Of a stretch of DNA of 64,000 bases, positions 23,451 to 31,437 are shown piece after piece; position 1 is the stretch's first letter, and every line of letters begins with the position of its first letter. Below the pieces are notes generated by a model. The model had not been told where the DNA came from. It saw nothing but the letters and a program-made list of their open reading frames with translations, and did no database searches. Source of the DNA: Arthrobacter sp. YD4 (GTDB lineage Bacteria > Actinomycetota > Actinomycetes > Actinomycetales > Micrococcaceae); assembly GCF_030410515.1 (NCBI RefSeq), contig NZ_JAUHHD010000003.1, forward strand, positions 248,001 through 312,000, given 5' to 3'. The position numbers were made by a program, and so were the translations under genes.

Positions 23451-24118
23451 TACTCTCCGGCTTTCTGCTGGGGTGCTGCCTCGGCGGCACCGGCCTGGTC
23501 GGCCTCGTCGGCGGGCGGGGTGTAGGTGCCCTGGGAGCGGTTGCCCACACGGAGGATCTCGCCGTTGCGCAGGTACCAGATGGTGCCGTCGTCGGCGCGG
23601 ACCCGGGTGATGCGCAGGCCCATCGACTCCACCGTGCCCACCACCTCGGAGGTTTCGATGACGTCGCCGATGCCGTACTGGTCCTCGATGGTGATGAAGA
23701 TCCCGGCCAGGAAGTCGCGGATGAGCTGCTGGGCGCCGAAGCCGATCGCGACACCCAGGATGCCGACGCTGGTCAGCAGCGGCGCGATATTGACGTCAAG
23801 ATACTGCAGCACGTACATCGCGGTGATCACGACGACGAGGACGCTCACCACACTGGTCAGCAGCGCGCCGATGGTGCGGGCCCGCTGCTCCCGGCGCTGG
23901 TGGTCCAGCGCGCGCAGGGCGGGGGCAACCCAGCGGAACCGCGGCTTCTTGAAGAAGGTGCTGCCCGCGGCGACGCGCTTGGTGATCCCGGAAATCACGA
24001 AGGACGCCACCAGCCAGACGAGGACGCCCACCCCGATGCTGATCAGGGCTCCGGGCACGTTGATTGCGGAGACATCGAGCGGTGTCAGGGGTTCGGGGGT
24101 GGTCAAGCTCAAGATCAA
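23450..24118 (-). CDS. Mechanosensitive ion channel family protein (MscS type)
   Basis: MscS-type channels open under membrane tension to release solutes. The protein has an N-terminal hydrophobic segment (LISIGVGVLVWLVASFVISG), a second pair of segments, and the pore-lining and beta-domain block LTSVGILGVAIGFGAQQLIRDFLAG, followed by ITIEDQYGIGDVIETSEVVG. The C-terminus is Ala/Pro-rich. TTG 24118 is proposed as the start because AAGGAG lies 9 nt upstream; ATG 24160 (14 more residues) has no ribosome site. A leaderless mini-ORF ends on this TTG. The stop overlaps the glbO ATG. Confidence 0.85.
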   Translation of the reverse strand: MILSLTTPEPLTPLDVSAINVPGALISIGVGVLVWLVASFVISGITKRVAAGSTFFKKPRFRWVAPALRALDHQRREQRARTIGALLTSVVSVLVVVITAMYVLQYLDVNIAPLLTSVGILGVAIGFGAQQLIRDFLAGIFITIEDQYGIGDVIETSEVVGTVESMGLRITRVRADDGTIWYLRNGEILRVGNRSQGTYTPPADEADQAGAAEAAPQQKAGE

Positions 24119-24174
24119 GTGGTACTGCTCCTTCGGCACGCCCGCGTTCGCCGGCCGCATAAGACTCTGTTCAC
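24115..24174 (-). CDS. Leaderless mini-ORF overlapping the mscS start, 19 codons
   Basis: On the minus strand TAGTCT (24185-24180) is followed after 5 nt by GTG 24174, which opens MNRVLCGRRTRACRRSSTT and ends in TGA at 24117-24115. The TGA overlaps TTG 24118 as TTGA. The mini-ORF also contains the AAGGAG that would serve that TTG. Either this is a coupled leader peptide or simply the chance frame of a 57-nt leader; the short 5-nt gap from the -10 makes it less certain than the one at 8999. Confidence 0.35.
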   Translation of the reverse strand: MNRVLCGRRTRACRRSSTT

Positions 24175-24203
24175 TGTCCAGACTAGCGCCGTAGCGTGGC
24201 CCC

Positions 24204-25223
24204 ATGCGCATCCTCGTCCTCGGTGGCACCGCCTTCCTCTCTGCCGAAATCGCCCGGCAGGCAGTAGCCGCCGGCCACGACGTCATGTGCCTGGCCCGTG
24301 GATCCCGGACCGCGCCGCCGAAGGGTGCCAGCTGGCTCAAGGCGGACCGCTCGCAGGGTCCGGCTGCCTACGCCGGGGCCGTCCACGCGGGGGAGTGGGA
24401 CGCCGTCGTCGACGTGGCCCGCGACCCCGGGCAGGCGGAGGATGCCCTCGTGGCGCTCGCCGGCCGCGCACGGCACTGGACCTTCGTCTCCAGCTGTTCG
24501 GTCTACGCGGACCCCTCGGTCCCCGGCACGGCGGAGGACGCCGTCGTGCTGCCGCCGCTGCCCGCCGGGACGCCGGCGACCATGGAGAACTACGGTGCCG
24601 CGAAGTCCGCGATTGAACACCTGACCCTGGAACTGGCCGGGGACAAGGCGCACCTGTGCCGGCCGGGCCTGATCGGCGGGCCCGGGGACGAATCGGACCG
24701 TTACGGGTACTGGCCTGCCCGCTTCGCCCGACACCCGGGACCCGTCCTCGTCCCGGACACCCCGGCAGCATTGACCCAGATCATCGACGTCCGGGACCTG
24801 GCCGCCTGGGTGCTGACCGCGGCGGAGCGGGGCGTTACCGGGCCGCTGAACGCGGTCGGCGATCCCGTGCCGTTCGCCGAATACCTCGATGAATCACGGC
24901 GTCTCGACGGGGGAGCCGCGGAGATCGTGGCCGCGCCGCCCGACTGGCTCGCCGCGCGCGGGGTGAACTATTGGGCGGGTCCGGACTCACTGCCGCTGTG
25001 GCTGCCGCCGGGCCACGAGGGATTCACCACCCGCAGCAACGCCGCGGCGGTTGCGGCCGGACTCCGGTTGCGGCCGTGGACCCGGACGCTGGCGGACAGT
25101 CTCGACGACGAGCGGCGCCGGGGGCTGGACCGGGAACGCAAGGCCGGACTCAATCCGGACACCGAGCGCCGGCTGCTGGGGGAATGGCGGGACGCGACGG
25201 ACCCGGTTGGCGCCGCAGGCTAA
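24204..25223 (+). CDS. NAD-dependent epimerase/dehydratase family protein
   Basis: This is an extended SDR protein of 339 residues. The Rossmann motif is GGTAFLSAEIARQAVAAGH at residues 7-25, one glycine short of the standard GxxGxxG. SSCSVYADPS carries the catalytic serine, and MENYGAAKSAIEHL carries the YxxxK pair. DVRDLAAWVLTAAERGVTGPLNAVG follows. It resembles a broad actinobacterial group often labelled reductase; the substrate is unknown. ATG 24204 has TAGCGT 6 nt upstream, so it is probably leaderless and diverges from the mscS promoter within 20 bp. Confidence 0.88.
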   Translation: MRILVLGGTAFLSAEIARQAVAAGHDVMCLARGSRTAPPKGASWLKADRSQGPAAYAGAVHAGEWDAVVDVARDPGQAEDALVALAGRARHWTFVSSCSVYADPSVPGTAEDAVVLPPLPAGTPATMENYGAAKSAIEHLTLELAGDKAHLCRPGLIGGPGDESDRYGYWPARFARHPGPVLVPDTPAALTQIIDVRDLAAWVLTAAERGVTGPLNAVGDPVPFAEYLDESRRLDGGAAEIVAAPPDWLAARGVNYWAGPDSLPLWLPPGHEGFTTRSNAAAVAAGLRLRPWTRTLADSLDDERRRGLDRERKAGLNPDTERRLLGEWRDATDPVGAAG

Positions 25224-25254
25224 TCGCCGCCCGAGGCTGGGAGGCGCCGAACCG

Positions 25255-25722
25255 TCAGCCGGCGGACGCCTCGTGCCGGACCGGGAAGTTGACGCTGCGG
25301 GCGATGAAGCAGAGTGAGTTGGCCTCGTGGTGCATCTCTGCCAAGGTTTCCGGGGCCACCGGTTCCTTCGTGGCCACCACCGGACGCAGCGTGACCGACT
25401 CGAACTGGCCGCTGCCGTCCCGGTTGGTCCGCATCAGCCCCTCGGCCCGGTCCCGGTAGCCGGTGACCACCACGCCATGCTTCACCGCCACGTGCAGGAA
25501 AGAGAGCATGTGGCACTGGCTTAGCGCGGCCAGGAGCAGTTGCTCGGGGTTGTACCGGCCGGGGTCGCCGCGGAAGGTCGGGTCCGCCGAGCCCTTGAGG
25601 ACCGGCAGGCCGGGAATCTCGATGTCGTGGTCCCGGCCGTACGCCCGGTAGCCGGACGTCCCCTCGCCGAGGTTGCCCGTCCAGGTGACCGTCAGGGCGT
25701 AGTGGTGCTCGTCCAGGCTCAT
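25255..25722 (-). CDS. OsmC family peroxiredoxin-like protein
   Basis: OsmC/Ohr proteins reduce organic peroxides through two cysteines. The 155-residue protein has the family blocks LLLAALSQCHMLSFLHVAV, with the first cysteine at the start of the long helix, and HHEANSLCFIARSVNFPV, with the second near the C-terminus. Both reactive positions are therefore present. The N-terminal strands YALTVTWTGNLGEGTSGYRAY fit OsmC more than Ohr. ATG 25722 has TAGACT 6 nt upstream on the minus strand. A palindromic intergenic element lies just upstream. Confidence 0.9.
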   Translation of the reverse strand: MSLDEHHYALTVTWTGNLGEGTSGYRAYGRDHDIEIPGLPVLKGSADPTFRGDPGRYNPEQLLLAALSQCHMLSFLHVAVKHGVVVTGYRDRAEGLMRTNRDGSGQFESVTLRPVVATKEPVAPETLAEMHHEANSLCFIARSVNFPVRHEASAG

Positions 25723-25742
25723 GCCGCCAGTCTAGGACACGT

Positions 25743-25818
25743 CCCCGCCCAACTGACTGGCAGCAGGGGCCGTTCTGAGCGTCCAAAACGGCCTTAGCTG
25801 CGAGCTAGTTGGGCGGGG
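25743..25818. repeat. Nested palindromic intergenic element
   Basis: CCCCGCCCAACT (25743-25754) pairs perfectly with AGTTGGGCGGGG (25807-25818). Inside lie GGCCGTT/AACGGCC (25768-25774 with 25787-25793) and TAGCT/AGCTA (25795-25799 with 25803-25807). It sits between the pepN stop and the OsmC promoter and could act as the pepN terminator or as a REP-like dispersed repeat. No second full copy is in this window. Confidence 0.55.
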
Positions 25819-25832
25819 TGGGGGCTTCCTGC

Positions 25833-28397
25833 CTAGCCGACGTCCGCGGCGCGGGCGCGCAGGGCGCGGGCCACGCCGTCGCGGTTCTCCAGCATCATCC
25901 GGCGCAGGGCGGCGCTGTCCGCCGGCAGGGCGGCGAGGAACTCGTCCGTGCGGTCCACGGTGGCCTGGGTGGTCAGCTGCGCCGGGTAGAGCCCGACGAC
26001 GATCTGCTGGGCCAGGGCGTGGGTGCGGTCCCGCACGATCCCGGGAACGGCCTCGAAGTACTTCTCCGCGTAGGGCTCGAGCAGGGCGGTGTCCAACACC
26101 CGGGTGAAGCCGGCGACGGCGGACCCCTGCAGAGCGTTGGACAGCTCGCCCGTCACCACGATCGACTCCCAGGCGGCGGCTTTGGCCTCCGGGGTGGGGA
26201 TGGCGGCCGTGGCCTGGGCGGCCGCGTTCTGGCCGGTGGCGGTGTTGTCGTGCTCGAGCTCGGCGTCGATCTCCGCCTTGCCGGCCCGGCTGCCCACCAC
26301 GAGGGAGGTGATCAGTTCCCAGCGCAGGTCCTGGTCCACGGTGAGGCCCGGCAGCTCGCGGGAGCCGTCCAGTAGCCCGGCGACCGTGTCGAACTGCGCG
26401 CCCGTGCGGGCCAGCAGAGCGTAGGACTTCACGAACTGCAGCTGGGCGTCGGAACCGGCGGCCACGCGGGAGGCGAGGTCCCAGAGCCGGTCCGCGGCGG
26501 CGGCCGCCGTGGCGTCCTTGTGCTCGGCGGCGACGTAGAAGTTCAGCGTGGTGGCCAGCTGGCGCAGCTGCACCAGGATCACGGAGGAGTCCGTCTCCTC
26601 CGCGATGTTGGCCAGGATCAGCTCCACGTAGCCGCGCGCCGGGGTCTCGCCGTCGCGCGCCGCGTCCCAGGCCGAGCCCCAGACCAGGGTCCGCGGCAGG
26701 CTGCGGCCGAAGTCCTTCAGGTGCGCCGTGGCCGTGGCCCACGATTGCGGATCAAGCCGGACCTTCGCGTAGGCGAGGTCGTCGTCGTTGAGCAGGATCA
26801 GGTCCGGCCGCGCCAGGCCGGCCAGGGCCGGGACCTCGGTGCGTGCGCCGTCGACGTCGAGCTCCTCGCGGTGCACGCGCTCCAGCTTGCCGGCGCCGTC
26901 GAGGTTGTAGAAGCCCACGGCCAGCCGGTGCGGGCGGATGGTCGGCTGCGCTTCGGTGGCGGACTGCAGGATCGCGAAGGAGGTGATGGTCCCATCCTCG
27001 CCGACGGACAGCTCCGGCTTCAGGGTGTTCACGCCGGCGGTCTCCAGCCAGAGCTTGCCCCACTGGTCCAGGTCGCGGCCGCTGGCCTGCTCCAGCTCCA
27101 CCATCAGGTCCGCCAGCTCGGTGTTCTTCCACGAGTGCTTGCGGAAGTACTCGCGGACGCCGGCCATGAACTCCTCCGGACCCACCCAGGCCACCAGCTG
27201 CCGCAACACCGAGGCTCCCTTGGCGTAGGTGATGCCGTCGAAGTTGACCTCGACGTCCTGTAGGTCGTTGATCTCCGCGAAGATCGGGTGCGTGGTGGGC
27301 AGCTGGTCCTGGCGGTAGGCCCAGGACTTTTCCACCGAGGCGAAGGTGGTCCACGCGGCGTCGAACTTGGTGTTTTCGACGGCGGCGAGGTGGGACATGT
27401 ATTCGGCGAAGGACTCATTCAGCCAGAGGTCGTTCCACCAGCGCATCGTCACCAGGTCGCCGAACCACATGTGGGCCAGTTCGTGCAGGACGGTGATGGC
27501 GCGCCGCTCGACCTGCGCCCCGGTGACCTTGCTGCGGAAGACGTAGCCCTCCAGGATGGTCACCGCCCCGGCGTTCTCCATGGCGCCGGCGTTGAACTCC
27601 GGCACGAAGAGCTGGTCGTACTTCTCGAACGGGTAGGGGCAGCCGAACTGCGCCTCGAAGAACTCGAAGCCCTGGCGGGTCAGTTCGAAGATGTTGTCCG
27701 CGTCCAGGTACTGCATGAGGGATTTGCGGGCGAAGACGCCCAGCGGGGTGACCTTGCCCGTGGCGGAGACCACCTCGCTGCGGACGCTCTGGTACGGGCC
27801 GGCGATCAGCGCGGTGACATAGGAGGACAGCCGCGGGGTCGGCGCGAAGGCCCAGACCGAGCGCGCGCCGCCGTCCTCGCCCGGGCTGGTCTCGGACGGT
27901 GCCGGGGTGGGGGAGTTGGACACCACGTCCCAGTGCGACGGCGCGGTGACTGTGAACGTGAACGTGGCCTTGAGGTCCGGCTGTTCGAAGACGGCGAACA
28001 TCCGGCGGGAGTCGGGGACCTCGAACTGGGTGTAGAGGTAGACCTCGCCGTCGACCGGGTCCACGAAGCGGTGCAGGCCCTCGCCGGTGTTCATGTAGGG
28101 GGCGTCCGCGACCACCACGAGTTCGTTCTTCGCGGCCAGGTCCGGGAGCTGGATGCGGATGCCGTCCGAGACCTCGGCCGGGTCCAGTTCGCGGCCGTTG
28201 AGGGTCACGCTGTGCACGGTCCGGGTGACCGCGTCGATGAACGTGGAGGATCCCGGCGCCGCGGTGAAGCGCACGCGGGTGGTGGAGCCGAAGACGGTGT
28301 CGCCCCGGGTCAGGTCCAGGGTCACGTCGTAGGAGTCGACGGCGATCAGGGCGGCGCGCTCGCGGGCTTCGGCGCGTGTGAGGTTCATACCGGGCAA
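25833..28397 (-). CDS. pepN: Aminopeptidase N (M1 family zinc metalloprotease)
   Basis: PepN removes N-terminal residues from peptides in the cytosol. The 854-residue protein has the exopeptidase motif GAMENAG, the zinc motif HELAHMWFGD with the downstream glutamate in NESFAEYMSHLAA, and the C-terminal ERAP1-like helical domain. The start is TTG 28397 (MPGMNLTRAEARERA) with GGAGG 5 nt upstream; MPGxNLTR is a common N-terminus in actinobacterial PepN. An operator-like palindrome lies 38 bp upstream of the start. Orthologues sit near glbO, rpiB and clp genes in mycobacteria too. Confidence 0.97.
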   Translation of the reverse strand: MPGMNLTRAEARERAALIAVDSYDVTLDLTRGDTVFGSTTRVRFTAAPGSSTFIDAVTRTVHSVTLNGRELDPAEVSDGIRIQLPDLAAKNELVVVADAPYMNTGEGLHRFVDPVDGEVYLYTQFEVPDSRRMFAVFEQPDLKATFTFTVTAPSHWDVVSNSPTPAPSETSPGEDGGARSVWAFAPTPRLSSYVTALIAGPYQSVRSEVVSATGKVTPLGVFARKSLMQYLDADNIFELTRQGFEFFEAQFGCPYPFEKYDQLFVPEFNAGAMENAGAVTILEGYVFRSKVTGAQVERRAITVLHELAHMWFGDLVTMRWWNDLWLNESFAEYMSHLAAVENTKFDAAWTTFASVEKSWAYRQDQLPTTHPIFAEINDLQDVEVNFDGITYAKGASVLRQLVAWVGPEEFMAGVREYFRKHSWKNTELADLMVELEQASGRDLDQWGKLWLETAGVNTLKPELSVGEDGTITSFAILQSATEAQPTIRPHRLAVGFYNLDGAGKLERVHREELDVDGARTEVPALAGLARPDLILLNDDDLAYAKVRLDPQSWATATAHLKDFGRSLPRTLVWGSAWDAARDGETPARGYVELILANIAEETDSSVILVQLRQLATTLNFYVAAEHKDATAAAAADRLWDLASRVAAGSDAQLQFVKSYALLARTGAQFDTVAGLLDGSRELPGLTVDQDLRWELITSLVVGSRAGKAEIDAELEHDNTATGQNAAAQATAAIPTPEAKAAAWESIVVTGELSNALQGSAVAGFTRVLDTALLEPYAEKYFEAVPGIVRDRTHALAQQIVVGLYPAQLTTQATVDRTDEFLAALPADSAALRRMMLENRDGVARALRARAADVG

Positions 28398-28434
28398 GGG
28401 GGCCTCCAGGAATGCGGGAACGGGAGATGGGGAT

Positions 28435-28460
28435 AGGCGTGAAGTTATTCTTTCACGCCT
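28435..28460. promoter_or_regulatory. Operator-like palindrome in the pepN promoter region
   Basis: AGGCGTGAA and TTCACGCCT form a perfect 9-bp inverted repeat with an 8-nt spacer. On the minus strand a TTGCCA -35-like box followed 17 nt later by AGAATA places the repeat over the -10 region of pepN. The binding protein is unknown. Confidence 0.45.
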
Positions 28461-28530
28461 TGCGGCCTTGGCAAGTTGCCCCCGTCACAGCCCAGCCGCC
28501 GGTGGCGCGGACGGGGGTAGCGTTGACGGC

Positions 28531-29532
28531 ATGGGAACCTTCCGGGACTCCGTCGACACCAGGGCCGTGCGCTTCGCCATCGGCTTTCCCCTGGTGTTGG
28601 CCGCCGCCTTCACGGTGTGCGCGTTCCTGATCCGGTCCCGGCTGCCCGAGCCGCTGGCCGTCCGGTGGTCCGCGGACGGCGCCGAAAACTTCGCCCCCTT
28701 CGCCGCCGTGGTGGGCGTGGGCGCCGCCCTGATCGTCCTGACGGGCTGGGCCGTGCTGCTCCAGGCCGCCCCGTTGACCCGGCCGGCCGTGATGCGTCGG
28801 ATCATGATGGGCGCCGGGCTGGGCCTCAGCCTGTTCGTCACCGCCGTACTGGCCGCGGTCCTGGTCGGGCAGATCGGGCTCTCCGACGCCCGCGCCTCGC
28901 ACGTTGACGTCACCATCCTCGCGATGGGCAGCGGCGCCGCCCTGGGCCTGGGCGTGGTGATGGGATTCGTATTCAAGGCCGACGAGCGCTGGTCCGTCGA
29001 CGACGAACGCGCCGCCCGCGCGGCGCTCGAACACCTCCGCGACCCGGACCTGGCCAGGGACGACGTCCGCCTCTGGGTCCACGCCCGCAGCTCGATCTTC
29101 GTGATGCTCGGAATCTCCACGCTGTTCCCGGCGGCGCTGCTCAGCCTGGCCCTGCCCTGGCTCGCGGCCGTCCTGGCGGCCGCGGCGCTCGTGGCGACCC
29201 TCTTCCTCTTCGCCCGGGTCAGGGTGGACCGGGCCGGGCTCAGGGTCCTCGCCGCCGGACTGCTGCCCGTGCTGACGATCCCCGCCGCCGAGATCGGCTC
29301 GGCCGCCCCGGAGCTGGTGCGCGCGGCGGAGCGTGGCGGCTGGGGCTTCCGCCGCCACGGCCGGGACTCCAGCATGCTGGTGGCCAACGGGCCCGCCGTC
29401 GTGGTGCGGCGCCTGGACGGCGGCACCGTGACGGTCAGCGCCGGCGGCCCCGCCTCGGCGGACAACGTCGCGCAGGCCCTGACCCGCGTGGCTTCCCGGG
29501 CCCGCGGCGACGGCGCGCCGCCCCGTCCCTAG
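28531..29532 (+). CDS. DUF1648-domain membrane protein
   Basis: The 333-residue protein has about six hydrophobic segments (for example VRFAIGFPLVLAAAFTVCAF, AAVVGVGAALIVLTGWAVLL, VTAVLAAVLVGQIGL, ALLSLALPWLAAVLAAAALV). It also carries the DUF1648 signature RLPEPLAVRWSADGAENFA between segments 1 and 2. The C-terminal 100 residues are a soluble beta-rich domain (VRVDRAGLRVLAAGLLPVLT, RRLDGGTVTVSAGGPASADN). The function is unknown; related SdpI-type proteins confer immunity to a toxin in Bacillus, but no toxin gene is adjacent. ATG 28531 has TAGCGT 7 nt upstream, so it is probably leaderless. Confidence 0.85.
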   Translation: MGTFRDSVDTRAVRFAIGFPLVLAAAFTVCAFLIRSRLPEPLAVRWSADGAENFAPFAAVVGVGAALIVLTGWAVLLQAAPLTRPAVMRRIMMGAGLGLSLFVTAVLAAVLVGQIGLSDARASHVDVTILAMGSGAALGLGVVMGFVFKADERWSVDDERAARAALEHLRDPDLARDDVRLWVHARSSIFVMLGISTLFPAALLSLALPWLAAVLAAAALVATLFLFARVRVDRAGLRVLAAGLLPVLTIPAAEIGSAAPELVRAAERGGWGFRRHGRDSSMLVANGPAVVVRRLDGGTVTVSAGGPASADNVAQALTRVASRARGDGAPPRP

Positions 29533-29584
29533 TAGGCTGGAGCCACCCCGATCACCACGCCGGATGCCCTCCGGCGACCACAGA

Positions 29585-30091
29585 ATGGATCCGACTGTGA
29601 CCACCGCCCAGGACCTCCCGCGCGTCCACATCGCTACCGACCACGCCGGCATGGAGCTCAGCGCCCACCTGGTGGAGCACCTCAGCGCCAAGGGCTACGA
29701 GGTGGTGGACCACGGACCGAAGGTCTACGACGCGCTCGATGACTACCCGTCCTTCTGCATCAACGCCGCCCTGGCCGTCGTGGCGGACCAGGACGCCGGC
29801 GTCCACGCCCTGGGGATTGTCCTGGGCGGGTCCGGCAACGGCGAGCAGATCGCCGCCAACAAGGTCAAGGGCGTCCGCGCGGCCCTCGCGTGGAGCCTGC
29901 CCACCGCGAAGCTGGCCCGCGAGCACAACGACGCCAACGTCGTCGCCGTCGGCGGCCGGCAGCACAGCGTCGACGAGGCCACCGAAATCATCGAGGCGTT
30001 CCTGACTGAGCCGTTCAGCCACGACGAGCGCCACGTCCGCCGCATCGGCAAGATCGCGCGCTACGAGGCCACGGGCGAGGTCGTCGAGTAG
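29585..30091 (+). CDS. rpiB: Ribose-5-phosphate isomerase B
   Basis: RpiB interconverts ribose 5-phosphate and ribulose 5-phosphate. The 168-residue protein shows IATDHAGMELSAHLVEHL at the N-terminus and GGSGNGEQIAANKVKG, where glutamate occupies the general-base position as in the mycobacterial enzyme, rather than cysteine. REHNDANVVAVGGRQ completes the family blocks. ATG 29585 or GTG 29597 may be the true start; neither has a strong ribosome site. A TAGGCT -10-like element is near 29532. The stop overlaps the GTG of the next gene as TAGTG. Confidence 0.95.
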   Translation: MDPTVTTAQDLPRVHIATDHAGMELSAHLVEHLSAKGYEVVDHGPKVYDALDDYPSFCINAALAVVADQDAGVHALGIVLGGSGNGEQIAANKVKGVRAALAWSLPTAKLAREHNDANVVAVGGRQHSVDEATEIIEAFLTEPFSHDERHVRRIGKIARYEATGEVVE

Positions 30092-31020
30092 TGCCCGAGG
30101 GCCACTCGATCCACCGGCTCGCCCGCCAGTTCGCGGACGTCTTCACGGGCGAGCGGCTGGCCGTCTCCAGTCCGCAGGGACGCTTCGCCGTCGGCGCCGC
30201 CCTGCTGGACGGGCACGTCCTCACTGGCTCGACGGCGCACGGCAAGCACCTGTTCCTCCGCTTCGAGCACGGGCTGTCCCTGCACGTCCACCTGGGCCTG
30301 TATGGCGCCTGGAACTTCGGCGGCGACAGCACCTTCCGGGGCGCCTCGAGCATTGGCGCGCCGCGCAGGGTCGGGGAGCGGGAGGACCGCGACGCCGGCG
30401 CTGATGCGGTGAATGACGACGCCGCCTACGCCGGGCCGCCCGCCCCGGTGGGCGCCGTCCGCGTCCGGCTCGCTGGCAGCCACGGCTGGGCGGACCTGCG
30501 CGGGGCGACCACCTGCGAGACCCTCACCGAGGGGGAAACCGAGGCCGTGATGGCCCGGCTGGGCCCGGACCCGCTGCGGAACCTGCCGGGGGACAGGGAG
30601 GCCTTCGTCGCCACGCTGGGCCGGCGGAAGACCCCGCTGGCCACCCTGCTCATGGACCAGAAGGTGATTGCCGGCGTCGGGAACGTCTACCGCGCCGAGC
30701 TGCTGTTCCGGCAGCGCCTGAACCCCTGGCTGCCCGGAACCGGCCTCCCGGCCGGGGACGCCGGGCTGCTCTGGGACGACACGGCCGCCATCATGGCCGA
30801 CGGCGTGCGCGACGGCCGGATCATCACCACCGGACCCCGGTACTGGAGCGGCGGGGGAGAGGCCTTCGAAGGAGAGGGCGCGGCCCTTCCCGCCCCGGAG
30901 GAGGCGCACTTCGTCTACCGGCGGCAGGGCCAGGACTGCCGGGTCTGCGGCACCCCCGTCTCGCTGGTGGAACACGCGGCCCGCAAGCTGTACTGGTGCA
31001 CGGTTTGCCAGCAAAGATAA
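30091..31020 (+). CDS. nei: Formamidopyrimidine/endonuclease VIII-type DNA glycosylase (Nei2-like)
   Basis: The enzyme excises oxidised bases and cuts the abasic site. The mature N-terminus PEGHSIHRLARQF supplies the catalytic proline and glutamate after removal of methionine. The helix-two-turn-helix region is LMDQKVIAGVGNVYRAELLF, and the C-terminal zinc finger is CRVCGTPVSLVEHAARKL followed by YWCTVC, with four cysteines. An unusual insert with basic and acidic runs (GAPRRVGEREDRDAGAD) lies near residues 88-112. The GTG start overlaps the rpiB stop, so expression is coupled. The rpiB-nei order is also found in mycobacteria. Confidence 0.93.
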   Translation: MPEGHSIHRLARQFADVFTGERLAVSSPQGRFAVGAALLDGHVLTGSTAHGKHLFLRFEHGLSLHVHLGLYGAWNFGGDSTFRGASSIGAPRRVGEREDRDAGADAVNDDAAYAGPPAPVGAVRVRLAGSHGWADLRGATTCETLTEGETEAVMARLGPDPLRNLPGDREAFVATLGRRKTPLATLLMDQKVIAGVGNVYRAELLFRQRLNPWLPGTGLPAGDAGLLWDDTAAIMADGVRDGRIITTGPRYWSGGGEAFEGEGAALPAPEEAHFVYRRQGQDCRVCGTPVSLVEHAARKLYWCTVCQQR

Positions 31021-31045
31021 GACCGAATGCGAGGCCCGCAGAAAG

Positions 31046-31080
31046 CACGAAGGGCCCCTCCGCTGGAGGGGCCCTTCGTG
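31046..31080. terminator. Bidirectional terminator between nei and tRNA-Gly
   Basis: A perfect 16-bp stem (31046-31061 with 31065-31080) with a three-base loop lies between two convergent transcription units. Confidence 0.85.
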
Positions 31081-31092
31081 ATGCTTTTGGAG

Positions 31093-31163
31093 AGGGGACG
31101 ACGGGAATCGAACCCGCGTAATCAGTTTGGAAGACTGAGGCTTTACCATTAAGCTACGTCCCC
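31093..31163 (-). tRNA. tRNA-Gly (TCC anticodon)
   Basis: On the minus strand the acceptor GGGGACG pairs with CGTCCCC, the D arm is GCTTAATGGTAAAGC, the anticodon loop is CTTCCAA (TCC), and the T arm is CGCGGGTTCGATTCCCG. The discriminator is T. Confidence 0.96.
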
Positions 31164-31294
31164 GGGACTATGCTGGAAATTCAGCAAAACTTCCGGTCGG
31201 CTGTTCAAGCCGGATACAACTAAACCCAATGCAGCCCCGCAGTGTCAAATGTGCAAATGGCCACACGATGACCTTAGACTGTTCTGTGCACTTA

Positions 31295-31369
31295 CGGGGT
31301 GTAGCTCAGCTTGGCTAGAGCGCCTGCTTTGGGAGCAGGAAGTCGCAGGTTCAAATCCTGTCACCCCGA
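31295..31369 (+). tRNA. tRNA-Pro (TGG anticodon)
   Basis: The acceptor CGGGGTG pairs with CACCCCG, the anticodon stem-loop is CTGCTTTGGGAGCAG (TGG), and the T arm is CGCAGGTTCAAATCCTG. A TAGACT -10-like element lies about 15 nt upstream (31275-31280). Confidence 0.96.
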
Positions 31370-31437
31370 CTCTGCAGCAACTGCCGGTCATCGGCGTTGC
31401 AGACCCACAATCCCCCAAAACCAGGAGTACTTAGACT

